Below are positions 24,056-35,900 of a stretch of DNA of 64,000 bases, piece by piece; within the stretch, counting starts at the first letter, position 1; every line of letters begins with the position of its first letter. A model generated the notes under the pieces. It did no database searches. It saw only the letters and a list, made by a program, of their open reading frames with translations, and was not told the origin of the DNA. Position numbers and translations under genes: made by a program. This DNA comes from Oscheius dolichura (Eukaryota; Nematoda; Chromadorea; Rhabditida; Rhabditidae): NCBI GenBank assembly GCA_932521035.1, contig OW051492.1, positions 6,014,001 through 6,078,000 on the forward strand, given 5' to 3'.

Positions 24056-24968
24056 ATGGACAGGAGAGAAACGTATACGACTCAGCAGCCGGACGGGACC
24101 TACGTGACGACGACCACGAGGACACAGCAAAAATACAAGGAGGACGATGTAGGGGGTGTTTGTGACGAGAAAGAGGGAAGACATTCAGGTGATCGGATGC
24201 GGACCCGGCCAGCTTGACACCCACTACTGTATGGGCCCTCACGGCATACTCCGGCTCATTGAAATCGTATGTGCCCTCTCCCACCAGAATCAGCTGTTTC
24301 AGTTTCTTTGCCTGGTGGTCATCTGCCTCATTGTCTCCGTCTTCGGCCCAGGACCCTTCAAAGGTTGGTCATTTCTTTTTGCTAGGGTTTCGTACAGCCG
24401 GGGAGCCGTCGGAATAGGCCATTGTACCGGACAGTTGAGTCAGAACCTGGAAAAGAGGGGGACAAACACGGACAAATCAAACAACAACGGCGACTTTTGG
24501 CAGAGAAGGATTGCACTCCGAGAGACGAGTGATATGTTACAGGGGTCCTCTTCGGGCAGACGGTGCTGCTGATCGTGGCCGGGGTGGCGATGTGTCTGTC
24601 CTTCATCTTCCTCCTCGTCTACTTCCTCCGCCTCCACGAGTCCCACCTCGACTTCTGGAACTGGCCCCTCTCCGACCGTCTCTTCAGTGCCTGCACCGCC
24701 CTGCTCTTCCTCGTCCTGGCCCTCCTCGAAGGCTACTACAGCACGGGCAGCTGGTCCAACAACTGCAACGACACCGGCGCCGACGGTATCATCCACAACG
24801 GGTGTCGCCTCATCTGGGAGTGGGCATTCGCCGCCGTAAGACCCTTTCCCAACCATAGGTAATGATCCGTTTCAGTTCGTCTGTCTCATCCTGGCCATCC
24901 TCTTCGCAGTAAGTGCCGGCCTCGCCCACCGAAACCGCCGCAATCTCCGTGGCGACGTCTACGCGTGA
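24056..24968 (+). CDS. MARVEL-domain four-pass membrane protein
   Basis: Predicted membrane-organising protein of the MARVEL superfamily (CMTM/plasmolipin/singles-bar type), acting in membrane apposition or vesicle traffic. The N-terminus MDRRETYTTQQPDGTYVTTT is polar and cytosolic. Four hydrophobic helices follow: FLCLVVICLIVSVFG; GQTVLLIVAGVAMCLSFIF with LLVYFL; SACTALLFLVLALLEGYY; and FVCLILAILFAVSAGLA. A Cys-containing extracellular loop (NNCNDTGADG, HNGCRLIW) precedes the last helix. Introns placed by frame: 24149-24188, a short one starting near 24267, 24366-24541 (176 nt, joining PFK to GVLFGQ), and 24837-24876. The protein ends HRNRRNLRGDVYA. About 190 residues, normal for the family. 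The Tudor-like gene starts 306 bp downstream on the same strand. Confidence 0.75.
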
Positions 24969-25274
24969 GGTGCTCATCCGAATGCTTTCTCTACCGCATA
25001 TTATTCCCGGTATCTCCCTTCCAAAAATAATAAATCATCGTGCTTCCTCTGTTTTATAAGAAGAGTGAGTGAGAATATGATAGAAAAGAGGAAAATGGTC
25101 TCTGTAAAGTCAAGAAGATTCCCTTTTCCGCATCATAAAGGATTTGACCGGTAGCCACCCCCCGCAATCCAATCCCCTTGTAATTTCTGCCGTTTCCCAG
25201 TTTTAACCTATCAAATCCCGAGAAGTGGGCTTTCCCCCTTTTCACTTGTTCTACGATCATTTCTGGTTGTTGTC

Positions 25275-27258
25275 ATGTATTCTCTCCACCTTGGTTAGCC
25301 TCTCTCCATCTCTCCTTATCCACCATGCCCAGGCAATTCGACGGAGCAGGTCAGCCAGTTGATGGTGCCGGGTCTCCCTCCTCTGGTGATACCCGTGACC
25401 AAGGGCGGCTATTTGGACGGCTTTATCTGCCACGCGAAGAGTCTCCGTCAGATGTACCTTACGAAGGACTATGAGGATCTCTATAGCGTGGACCTGGCCA
25501 TCAGCTACGAGAATCTGGGACAGCGCCAGCAATTGAGCCAGTACCCAGTCGGCGGTCTGGCCGCCCTCCGGCTTATGAAGTCCTGGGCTCGTGTGCAGAT
25601 AGTCGCTAGGCCCAACTCCTCGAAGATGACCGTCTATTTCGTGGACACCGGAGTGGCGCAAGACGTCGACATCAACAATCTCTACGAACTGCCGGCCCGG
25701 CTGAGGGGCACGCCTCCTCTAGCCATCCCGATTTCTATGGACAACGGAGAGCCGGAGGTGGATTTCATGGAGCTGCTCAAGTTGAGGGGCGCGAAGGTGG
25801 CCGTGAAGCTGGACAAGATGAGGCCGCACAGGGAGGCATTCCAAGTCTCCGAGTTCACCGTCTTCGAGAGGAGCACCCACAACAATTTGGAAATCATCGA
25901 GGCTCTCAAGAACCCTGAATTCCTGGCCAGGTCAGTTCGGAGCGGGGGATAGTCCAATTAGTCTTCAGAGTCGGTGGAAGTCATCATCAGCTCGAACCAG
26001 AATTCAAGGCCGGTGCTGTGGCCGCAACCACGGCTGCCCTCGTCACTACAACCGCAGCCGCCGCCAAGTCCGAAGTTAACTGGGCTGTTTTCACAATCGC
26101 CCTGATCTGTGTCCTGGCCTTTATCACCGTCATCTGCGTGGCCGTGCTCTACCTGGTCAGGAAGGTTAAAAACAAGCGGAGGGCCGAACAACAGCAGCAA
26201 CAAGCCCAGGAGGGGACGGCTAATCCAATCTCGACGGTCGGAGAGTCGGAGAGGAACCCGGATAATACGGTGGATAAGGAGGGCACGACTGTGCTTCCGC
26301 TCCAGGCCGACGGACTGGCCGTTGTCACGGCTACAATTGCTTTGGCCAACTGCGAGAAGGACAAGGAGAGCGCGAGGCGGGAGGAGAGGCCTGCCGAGCA
26401 GTCCCAACGGGTGGAGGAGCCCTCGACGTACCCCGAGGAGCTGTCCAGCTACCGTGTTGCCATCATACCTCACGAGTGGGTCCATTTCGGCCAACGTTCT
26501 CCCTCACCGCACCCAAAAACTCACCAAATGCGCGCCGCGCTCGAAGAATTCGACCTTACTTATTTTTCTAATGACTATCTTGTTCAGAATTTTATGGCGG
26601 AGAAGCTGGTATAGATTATATTCTATAAGAATAAGTAATTGCCGAGATATAACCCAAAATAGAGTTTTTGAGGTGAACATAGCGTTTCTCTTGATAACTC
26701 AACAATTTCTTATTCTTATGGAATATAACCTATATCAGCTTGTCCGCCATAAAATTCTGAACAAGATAAATATTTAAAAAGTAAGCAAGGTCGAATTATT
26801 CGAGCGCGGCGCGCATTTGGTGAGTTTTTGGGTGCGGTGAGGAAGAACGTTGGCCGTCCATTTCTAAGTCTTGTCAATTAACTGTTTCCAGTACCCGACG
26901 GGCTGCCGGACTGAGTGATATCTCGAGCATCCATTCCGACGACTCATTCCCCCTGCCCCGTTGCAGTACCCCGATCTTCACGTCCATCTTCACTCCTCTG
27001 CGTTCCGTGTCTGCCAGGCCGTCCCCTCCCCTGGAGCAGCGTCTGCCCGAGGCTGTCCCATATCGCGAGGCATCGGAAGTCTCGGACTACTCGGACATCC
27101 TCGATGTGCGCCAGTACATCCCAAGAAACAGCCTGGACCAAACTGTTCGTCAACCGAGCTCGACCACCCACAGCCATGTTCAAGAGCAGCCGGCCGACGA
27201 GACGATGTACGTGACGGCGCCGAGCAGCCAAGGCGAGAGCCAAGACGAGTACTCGTAG
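25275..27258 (+). CDS. Tudor-like domain fused to a single transmembrane segment
   Basis: About 497 residues. The start MYSLHLG joins across a 39-nt intron (25294-25332) to NSTEQVSQLMVPG. Residues about 45-150 resemble an extended Tudor domain: YSVDLAISYENL, then SWARVQIVARPNSSKMTVYF, VDTGVAQDVDINNLYELPAR and PPLAIPISMDN. The usual VDYGN reads VDTG. After a 37-nt intron (25931-25967) come an Ala/Thr-rich linker, one strong transmembrane helix (about residues 244-269, WAVFTIALICVLAFITVICV) and a basic stop-transfer RKVKNKRRA. A long polar tail follows (Q-run, Glu-rich, then Ser/Pro-rich), ending QGESQDEYS. No signal peptide is visible, so topology is unclear; the positive-inside rule puts the Tudor-like part outside the cytosol, which would be odd. 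One intron (26476-26891) holds a transposon. The Tudor call is by pattern only. Confidence 0.62.
26480..26488. repeat. Target site duplication, left copy (GTCCATTTC)
   Basis: Nine bases identical to 26856-26864 on the other side of the foldback element. This marks the insertion point 4 nt inside the intron donor at 26476. Confidence 0.9.
26489..26855. mobile_element. Foldback element (MITE) with about 165-bp terminal inverted repeats and a 9-bp target duplication
   Basis: The two halves are near-perfect inverted copies. The left end begins GGCCAACGTTCT and the right end is its complement, AGAACGTTGGCC. The similarity continues inward about 165 bp on each side, including the block CACCCAAAAACTCACCAAAT, with a spacer of only about 35 bp. 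Exact 9-bp direct repeats GTCCATTTC flank it at 26480-26488 and 26856-26864. No transposase is encoded, so it is non-autonomous. A 9-bp duplication with long inverted repeats fits Mutator-like elements, though other superfamilies also make 8-9 bp duplications. It sits inside an intron of the Tudor-like gene. Removing it and one repeat copy leaves a 40-nt intron with a GTGGGT donor and TTTCCAG acceptor. Confidence 0.9.
26856..26864. repeat. Target site duplication, right copy (GTCCATTTC)
   Basis: Identical to 26480-26488. No mismatch has accumulated, which suggests a fairly recent insertion, although the element's own arms differ from each other at several positions. Confidence 0.9.
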
Positions 27259-27619
27259 AAGAGCCGCGTCAATCTTTTTTGCTTTCTTTTCAATTGTACC
27301 CCCTGTTGTTTTCATAAACATTTATTAATCAGCTTGTCCTCAGGCGTCGTCGGCCTCTGCCTCGAGTCTGTCTTTTTCTTCTGTTTATTTGGTCGAAATA
27401 GTAGATCATCTCATGCTTCTTTCTCCTTGGCCCTTTCTCTTTTCTCTTTCAATCCTCCGTATTCCAGGTGTTGTCTGACAAGCGATTGGGCCTCCGCCAA
27501 ACGGCTGATGATGTTGTTTTATCGCAAGCGAGCCAGGTCAGGGACAGGCTCATTTTATTCATTTCCCCCTCCTTTAGTTCCATTTACAACGAATTCATAA
27601 ACATTTATCAGTCATCCTT

Positions 27620-29460
27620 TCATAGGAACAAGAGGATAAGTAGGGCAGTGGCTATACAAATGGCGAACAGAACAAAGAGGACGAACAGTAGACTCAGGGC
27701 CCAGAGGGGCTTCTTCTCTACGACTTTACCCGGCGGCAGAGGGCCGTCCATGAAGCCGCCATGCCGCATCCTGTGCCTCATTTCCATATCGAGGGTCTTC
27801 GAAGAGGGGGTCTTCTTCAGGCGAGACAAGACCTATACGGGAGAATATCTACTGACGGACAGGACTGTCACCTCGGCAATGACCACGGAGAGGATGGTGA
27901 CAATGATAAAGAAGACGACGAGCCAGAAACTCCAGCCGGGATCAGCCCATAAGGACTTGAAGGCATTGGCTCCGATGAGGATGGCTATTACTGAACAGGG
28001 AGGTTGGGACAGATAGAAGAGGACAGGCAACCTGCTCCGACGATGGCGATGAGGCCGATAGAACGGTGGGTGTAGTTGAAGATGGGACGGGCAGATGCCT
28101 CGGGGGCACAGCGAAGAAGGGCCATCACGGGTTGGATGACGGCCAGAAGAATAGCGATTACACCCAACTGAAAGAACCACTTGGAGGGAAAAGAAGAGGG
28201 ACTGACCAGGGTGTGGACAGACGAAGGAGTTGTGTTGTACTCGAAGGAAGAGCTGGCTGTCGGCCCTTTCCAGGTGAAATCCTTGGCGAAGAAAACGAAG
28301 AAGGCTCCAAGCAGGATGACGAGAACTGCCAGGAAATTCAGGGTTCGGTGAATCTGAAGGAGAGATCAAAGGGACAACGGCGAAGGGTCTCACGTGGAAC
28401 CACATCTTGAGACCGCCGGGCTGGGTGTTCTGGAAATGGTCACGGAGGTAGCGGGCTGCACCCACGGCGATGGGGATCATGGCCATCCAACCGATTATCA
28501 TGAGAGCAGCTGGAGGAGGTTAGAGAAACACAAGAGAAGAAGATACCATGCAGTTTGACGAGGAAGAATCTGGTCTCTCGGGAAAGGCCACTGTCGGATG
28601 GAGGAGGAGGGGGAGCAACCGGGGAAAGGGTGGCGGCATTGACAGGAGGAGAGAGTGCCTGAGGAGCACCGATGTTGAACTTTTGGTCAGAAATGAAAGG
28701 GAAGTCGGGCGAAGCGGGATCGAGAGAGTGGATGGACAGGGCTGAAAACACCTAGGCCGGAAAGGACAGTTCGTACCTCTCGGTTTACGGGCATTTCCTC
28801 TAGCCAGGAAGATGACTTTCTCCGCGTCGAGCTCCGGCAGAAACTGGCTCTTGGCCGTGGCCGACTTCTGTTTGAAGTTGCAGTACATCCCGTCGTCGGC
28901 CTTGTGAGCGTGGATCATCTCGAGGTTATCCTTTTCCACTGTCTGAACTCATTCCTTCTGTTCCTCATATCTAAAAACCAACCTGGTCTTGGCCATCCAC
29001 CGGGGCTGCATTACTCTTCCCGAAGTTGTAACTCAGGTGGACCTCTGGCTCCCCGGCAAAAACACACTGGGTCACGTAGTCGTCTCCCTGAACAGTTTCG
29101 TCCTGGGTGTCCCCTTCCCCCCACCATGATGTCGTCCTCCGACAGCCCGACGGCCATGTAGTTGTTGTTGGGATTCTCGTTGCTGCTGAAAGAGCCCAGT
29201 CCTGACCGTCAGTGGAGCCTCCTCACCTGAACATCTCCATCTCCGTCCACCCATCACCACCCGGAGTATTGTAGCTAAATATTTGTTGACAGTTATTCTT
29301 TTCCTGACAGCCCGTCGGTACAAAAATACACTTTTTGGTAGTCCCACACCCGGAAGTGTCCATGTGACTAGAGCATTCCTAAAATTGATTGGCTTACTTC
29401 CATCGAAATTAGACTTACTTGAGCCACGCAGAGGACGAGGAGGACGAGAAGCCTCGCCAT
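27620..29460 (-). CDS. Ferric-chelate reductase 1-like protein: DOMON domain plus cytochrome b561
   Basis: Predicted membrane haem protein that moves electrons across a membrane to reduce ferric iron, as in FRRS1. A signal peptide (MARLLVLLVLCVAQ) is split from the rest by an intron. The ectodomain holds ECSSHMDTSGCGTTKKC and GDGWTEMEMFS, followed by MAVGLSEDDIMVG and DDYVTQCVFAG, matching the DOMON fold. The b561 region follows: IIGWMAMIPIAVGAARYL, WFHVHRTLNF (His ligand context), LVGVIAILLAVIQPVMALLR, FNYTHRSIGLIAIVG (second His) and SFWLVVFFIIVTILSVV. A last hydrophobic segment near the C-terminus (LSLLFVLFVLFAICIATALL) gives one more helix. The gene converges on the Tudor-like gene (361 bp between stops). 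A splice acceptor (ttttttcag) lies about 50 nt before the start. Confidence 0.82.
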
Positions 29461-30883
29461 GGCGTCGCGTTATAATTACGGCCCAATTGAGCAGAAGGAG
29501 ACCGGTCTCTGAAAAAAGGAGAGAAAATTTTGGGTGTGGAAGATGAAATGAAAGGATCATTGGCAGAACGTTTCAATCACGAGAATGTCACCGATTTTCG
29601 GCTAACGGACGAGAAAGGGAACGGCCTTGGGCGACGATTCACTTGGCAGCGAGAGGGGCATGTTACACCTCTTCAAATCTCTTTTTCGGCCTATTAAGTG
29701 TGTCAGAGGAAGAGGTGGCAAGTGACTCGGAGAAGGTTCGGTTGGGAGGAGAAACTGGAATGGTGATAGAGGGAAGGGAGCAAAAACAAAGTGACCCAAT
29801 ACAAACACGAGGGACACTCTTTCTGAGGCCGGCGGACCGGGAGATGGCTATCGCCGGGTTACGGAGAAGGGGGGCCCGGCCAAGGAGAAGGGGCTGAATC
29901 AACTGGTAAACTCGTTCTGGGCAGGAGTCATACAAACAGACCAACAATTGAATTCAACCGGGGTATTCGTTAATTTGATCAGGAGATTTGCTGACATTTC
30001 AGGACTGGCCCTTCTGGAGGAGCGGGGCGGTCTTCGGCGTGCCCCGAGGAAGTGAGACATCCCGCGTATTGTTTTCGTATCCGCCCGAAAAACGTGTCTT
30101 TTAGCCAACTTTCACCCGGTGAAATGAAGCGCGGCCGGCAATTGGCAGCCAGAGGAGAATGGGATGACCGCGGTCGACTGTCGCCAATTACCAATCGTCA
30201 TCTGATGCGGTCAGTCGGGGTGAGAGGTGCGAGGCTGTGATTTTGGGGAGGGTGGCCGATCAGGGAAACAAGTCAGCAGGATGGCAATGTCAACGGAAAG
30301 CGACTAATAGATAGAATAGACTTGGCAGTCGGAAATCCCTCCGGGCCCTTTTGTACGGAACTGGTCGGCTCGGCTTTGTCCCTTCACAGTCGCTTTTCCT
30401 CTTCCTCACCCCTCAAACCGGCCTCATTTCCGAGGGAATACTAGCGAGAACAATAACTGCCAAGGGAGGGACTATAAACCGACGACAACGGCAGCGTGTC
30501 TTGTAAACCACCCGGTCGACCAATATGTCGCCAGTTCATCATTCCGGCCGTCACTTGTTTTGCGGCACTCGCCACAGATTGACAGCGGATGACAGGTGAT
30601 GAATATGAACATCCAATATCTTGTCCCGTCATTAGTGTCCCGGGCAGAGAGGAGGCTAATAAAAGACGGACAACGGGCGCGAGTTCATCAGGCCCCCTGT
30701 CCCTTCCTAAAGTCATTTCCCCCATTCCACAACAAGAGAAAAAGTCTCGCCCCCGTTGTGTCAAACATCCTCTAATCATATGGGTGATTATTCCCCTCGG
30801 GACCCCTAATAACCTCGCTGCCCTCCGCCCGCCCCTTTCTACATACTTCTCCCTCCCATTTGTCAGGTGCCGTCACTCATCTC
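29461..30883. other. Intergenic region (about 1.4 kb), divergent promoters expected
   Basis: Separates the FRRS1-like start (minus) and the NMNAT start (plus). No gene, RNA or repeat was recognised. As a head-to-head spacer it should carry both promoters. No TATA or initiator was assigned. Confidence 0.5.
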
Positions 30884-32803
30884 ATGCAGCCGGCCGTGTT
30901 GCTGTGTCTTGGCCACTTTGCTCCTCCTACCGTTGCCCATCTTCGTGCCTTCGAGCGTGCCCGTGACTTTGCCCATCTTGCTCTGGGTGTCCGAGTTGTC
31001 GAGGGGTTGCTGGCCCCGTTGGCCGGCGAATGTCATGGCCTGTCGGTGAAGCATCGGATGAGGATGGTGGAGGCGGCCATCCGGAGGAGTAGCTGGCTGA
31101 GGTTCGTCTCCTATCCCCCTAGAGCTGACAGGGGAGAGGGGTGTTTACAGCAAGAATAACAGATGGAGACGACTCGTTTGTCAGGGCTGACAACTCAAAT
31201 GACATCTTAACACCAAAGAGCTTTCAGGCTGGGGGCATGGCAGTGTTCCCAGACCTCGTCGAACCCGCGGCCGATTACCGTCATCTTCCATTATGCCACG
31301 GAGAGCCGGAAGAAATACGGCGACGACACAAAGCTCTTTCTTCTCTGTGGGGACAAGCTGCTCCTGGAGATGGGCGAGGGACTCAAGGGGAGCTGGACCC
31401 AGCCGGAGGTAGGCCAAGGCCACAGCTGACATAATCTACACAAGCCATCCATTACGCTGTTTGTTCTGTCCATTTGACACTTGTTCTGATCACACCGGAA
31501 CGTCTTTCAGCTGGATTCGCTTCTTTTACATCACGGCCTGTTCGTCATCAAACGGGGCTCCTCTCCCCTCGGTGACCTCATCTACCGCCACGACATCTTC
31601 CGCCGCCACCAGAACGACATCCACATCATCGAGGACGAGACCTTCCCCAATTATTTGAGTTCGGAGCGAGTCAGGTATATTTTGTGCGAACTGGAGACTA
31701 CAGAGAGACTCAGAACAGCTCTTCATCGAGGAGAATCTGTCCGGTACTGTGTGGATGACGATGTGTTGGAGTATATCCAGGATCTCCACTTGTTCGACTC
31801 ATCCCACGACCCTCATGGAGGTCCCCCTCCGACACCTCCAAGCCCGCCTCGAATGGCCCCCAACCTCTCCTCCTGGAGAACTCCTCCTCCCTCGGAGACC
31901 TCAACCCAGGGAGAGAATGGTGACGGCCAATTGCCCGACGTTAGCGGGATGAGCACCCTCGCCCCTTCAGCCCAAGTAAGTTCCGGCTTCGGCTCTTTAA
32001 AGGAGTCCCAGAAACAGCCGTTCGACGAGAATGGGCAGCCTTCCTCAATGGACTCTTCCCTGTTGTTGCCACCCGGGGAGAGTGTCGTACAATTGGACCA
32101 ATTCATGGAAAAAGAGCCGGGAACGGGACACTGCTCCGCGATAATAACACTCAGCCCGGCGAGGTCCAAGAGGAAGAAGGAGGAAAGGCCCAAAAAGAGC
32201 AAACCACCACCTCTGGGCTCCATTCAGCCGGCTCCTCTCAGTCCCACTTATGACAACGTGACACTGGAGGATTTGCTCGAGGCCAGCACATCCTGGGCAG
32301 AGTTCATGGGCCGGCAGCGAGACGATGTCTACGGTTAGATAGAGATATTTTCATTGTTCAGTCAGTGTCTTTTAGAGCCAACTAGGCCATCCAAACCCCC
32401 GCCCAAGAAAGTCGTCTCACCTCCAATTCCACCGCGAGCGAAAGCCCCCGAGGAGAAGACAGAGAAGAGAAGCGGCTGGTTCTGTAACAGGAAACAGCAG
32501 GAGGACCTCGTAGGCATTTGCGCGGCAGATCGCCGGAAATTGGGGCAGCTCTCGCCGGATATCTTCAAGAAATGGACGAAATTCGAGGAGGAATCGTGAG
32601 TCCTGCCCCGTTCCTTGTTTAAAACATGTAGTTTCAGCCAGCCGAGCAGGGCCAAGAAGACGAGCAGCGCCCGATTCATCGACCACGATCGGTCATATTC
32701 TCCCCCGGCGCCCATGTCCCAATCTCTCCACGAGGGGCAGGGAGTCACCCTGACTTTCCGTCGGTACCACCTGCCCCCCTCGGCCCCCGAGACGACGGTC
32801 TGA
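30884..32803 (+). CDS. NMNAT: Nicotinamide/nicotinate mononucleotide adenylyltransferase with a long C-terminal extension
   Basis: Makes NAD (or its nicotinate form) from the mononucleotide and ATP. The start MQPAVLLCLGHFAPPTVAHL contains the nucleotidyltransferase motif GxFxPxxxxH (GHFAPPTVAH). Then come HLRAFERARDF, HRMRMVEAAIRRSSW, LFLLCGDKLLLEMGE (family LLCGADLLESF), HHGLFVIKRG, NDIHIIEDE and LSSERVR, which matches the conserved SSTKIR signature, then GESVRYCVDDDVLEYIQ. The enzyme normally ends soon after this point. Here the same frame runs on for about 300 residues (31790-32803) of Pro/Ser-rich and Lys-rich sequence ending PPSAPETTV. The extension has proline motifs (PSKPPPKKVVSPPIPPRAK) and a compact stretch (DLVGICAADRRKLGQLS). 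Short introns lie at 31097-31150 and around 32336-32375. The stop is 142 bp from the afadin stop, tail to tail. Enzyme call secure; role of the extension unknown. Confidence 0.85.
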
Positions 32804-32945
32804 TACATATCAAATAATTTATCCATCTGTAGATTCTCATCAGAATACAGTCAATATGCAGGGTACACGCGTAATAAATATTCCTAACCGTCGTCGATCA
32901 AGGCAAAGTCTGCGAGAGTTGAGCATTGCACACGATAAGTTCTGT

Positions 32946-35900
32946 CTATTCCCGGCCCTCGGCGATGTGTCTCTCGGCCGAGCTGGCATGGTTCCGTTGC
33001 TTGGGGGTGCTTTCTCCCAATTGGGTGGCGAACAAACGCATCTTGTCCCTGAAGTCGAGACGCGCCCCATCCGGGCCGACCGGCGTTCTCTTGTCCTGCA
33101 AAGGGCCTACTTATTCACGATAGATTGAGGTGTTTGGTGTGTGCCGGGCGGTGCAATTCTTTCGAGAGCTCCCGACAAAACGTGATAAATCTGCATAGTG
33201 AGGGGGGCGGCTATTCGGGGGAAGTGGGGACTGACCATTTCGTTCAGCCTCCTCTGTCTCGGGTCTCTATATACTTCGTGAGCTCCGATAATTCCTGGCG
33301 ATTCCACGTCCGGTGAGACGGGGCTGTCATTCAGCTGGACTGGGATATTCCTCACTTGGGGTTGGCTGCGAGTCGGTGTGGTTGGCGACAGGGGTATACT
33401 GCAATGTCTTGGATAACCTTCTGCCCCGTTCACTCACCTCGAGCCGGGCTGGACATCATCTATCAGTGTTTCCGTTCTCCGCCCCTGTGAGACAATGGCC
33501 ACCGCTGGTTGTACTGTCACCCGCTGCCTGCTCTGTTCTGCCGCCACATTCAACAACTCCCGGTAGCGCCGAGTCTCCTCTTCTGTCATGTTGATTCCTT
33601 TGGCATCTAGCCGGTCGAGCTCCTCTTCCACTGATTCCCGAGTCATCATGCTCTGTGTTCTCTGTTCCAACTCCCGGATATCGTTGCTTTCTTCCATCTG
33701 TGGCCGAGATGTGGGTCGGGCTACCCGGGAAGGAGCACCACCGGCTTGCGCTGCCTGGATAGCCAGAGCCTGAGTAGTTTGTATCAGATGGTGATTGCTA
33801 CAATTACCTGTGTAATGGCTGTGGGAACTGCCCCCTTGGGCGGAGCAATGGTCCTCCTCTCCTCGGGTCTCTCCAGCTCCGTCGGTCGGGCCACTGCCGG
33901 TTCCTGTCGATATCCGTTCATACTCACACTGACTGGCCGTTCGGAGGGCCGTGTGGCCTCAACCCGAACAGGCTGTCTCGGGAGAGAGGTGTAGTTGGGA
34001 AGATGACTGTTATGGGTTAAGGGAGCGGGCAGGGAAGCAGACATCTCCGGTGCCATGATGGGAGAGGACTGTGCTTGGGGAGGGACGGCGGCCGTGCTCT
34101 GAAGGAAGGACATGCAAACGGAAGAGGGGGAATACTCACCGCTCGATGGATGTCAAGTTGGCTGACCCGGTGGGAAGAGCTAATGTAGCCGGCCTGTTGG
34201 AGAGGGTTTGATGCTTTAGGAGGGGCAAAGAGATTCGTAGCACTGGGTGGCCGGTACAGGCCGGGGCTGGGAGCCGTTCGTCTCAAAGCAGTTGGACTAG
34301 GACAAGTGACTCTGCTCGGCTGGACGACGGTCGGCCTATTAGACTGCCTGTAGTGGGCAGGGAGACGGTCGAAGCCAGCTGTACTGCCCGCTATTGATCT
34401 CTGGGACATCGTGGAATTCGGCTGAAAGGGGCATATAATCGGGTAGAGAAAGGGCCTACATCGTTCTGATAGAGTTCGGAGGCCGAGATGGAACGAGCAT
34501 GGCGGGTGAGTTCGTTTGCTGGAGGAACAAAGGCCGATCCACGGCTTTGGACTGAAACTGGCTGGATTAGAGGAGGGAAGAAAGACTCACGGGACTGTTG
34601 CCGTTGTTGGTAGGCGGGAGGCTGAACGGGGGAGGGCCGATAGTCCGTCGCCTTCGAAACGGAAGAATAGTTCATACTGGCGGTGTCTAGGGTGGAGTGG
34701 AGGGACTGCGACATCCCGGGATGGATATTGTTCGGGGCAGCTACCCCGGTGGGCTTCTCGCCATCGAACCACTGGTACAGTCCGTTCCGATTGGCAGCTC
34801 CTTTCTTGACCTCGAACCTCACTTCGGGACCGCTCCTCTGCATCAAAAGGGCTGCTCTATACTTTGTCTGTTATGGGTCCTTTTCCCTTGACTTACTCTT
34901 CCTGGGTAATCGCCAGAAGTGATTGCCCATTGACCGAGAGCAGTTGATCTCCTCGGGAGAGGCGTCCATCCCGGGAGGCAGGACTGTTTTCCACGACTTT
35001 CTTCACATAAATTCCCGTCTGACGGTCACCAAACCCCTGAAAAATGCCGGTCCCTTCAAGCCAATGACAGAACATCAAAAAATACCTGGAAGACACAAAT
35101 GATGACCATCCCTCAGTGGAAATGGGGATGCGTATGTGTCATTATGTGTTAATGGTCGGGATTAGGGAGGGGGGATCGTAAACAGAGTGTCGGGGCGGGC
35201 GGCACGGGATCGCCATACTGCTTAGATGGATATCTCCGGACAAGAACAACCCCGTGGTCACCCGAAATTTCAACCGATCGAGGGAAAAACGTGGTCATTG
35301 GAGATGAAGGGGCGAGATGGAAGAGACAAACCTGAGCTGCGACGATACTCAGCCCGATCCCACCGGATCCTCTCTTCAACGTCACTCGGACGATGTCGTC
35401 CCCATTGCTTCCGAAACTGTCTCCCTGAATATTATAAGATGGGGAGGAGAAGAGTATTAAACTGACAAATTGGGTGGTCGGTAGACTGGTCAGAGTCGAT
35501 TGGGAGGCACTCCTTTGCATAGGCTGGGGCATCGACAGAGCCTAGAAAGGGAAGTGGTCAACGGGGAGAGGGGTCGGATACCTGAGTACTTTGAGGGCTT
35601 TGATCGTTGGGTTTGACGGAATTGCACAAGCCCTTGTCTTCCAGAGCAAACAAATACTCGGCCAGTCCCGGTGGCACCGAGCGCAGATTTTCTGAAACGA
35701 TTCTCTCAGCCACTTGGACAGACTCTGACCCACCCGCCACGTAGCCGTCAATGGCCAGCATGAAGGGCAGTGAGAGGTTGTCCGCCTCCTCCAACGTCAC
35801 GGCCAGCCCGTCTTGGATTGTCAGCTGGTCGGCCTGTCTCTCCGCCAGTCCGACTATCCTCCCGATCACGTCTGAGTCACATGGGATCTCCCCGTTCTCT

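Noticed and set aside
26109..26777. 222-codon plus-strand frame through the Tudor-like gene and the foldback element
   Set aside because: It is a +1-frame shadow of the real tail plus transposon sequence. The true frame has the transmembrane helix and splices out the element.
27833..28501. 222-codon minus frame with Ser/His/Pro-rich stretch
   Set aside because: It is the b561 exon read through its introns. Removing short GT-AG introns restores the cytochrome b561 helices.
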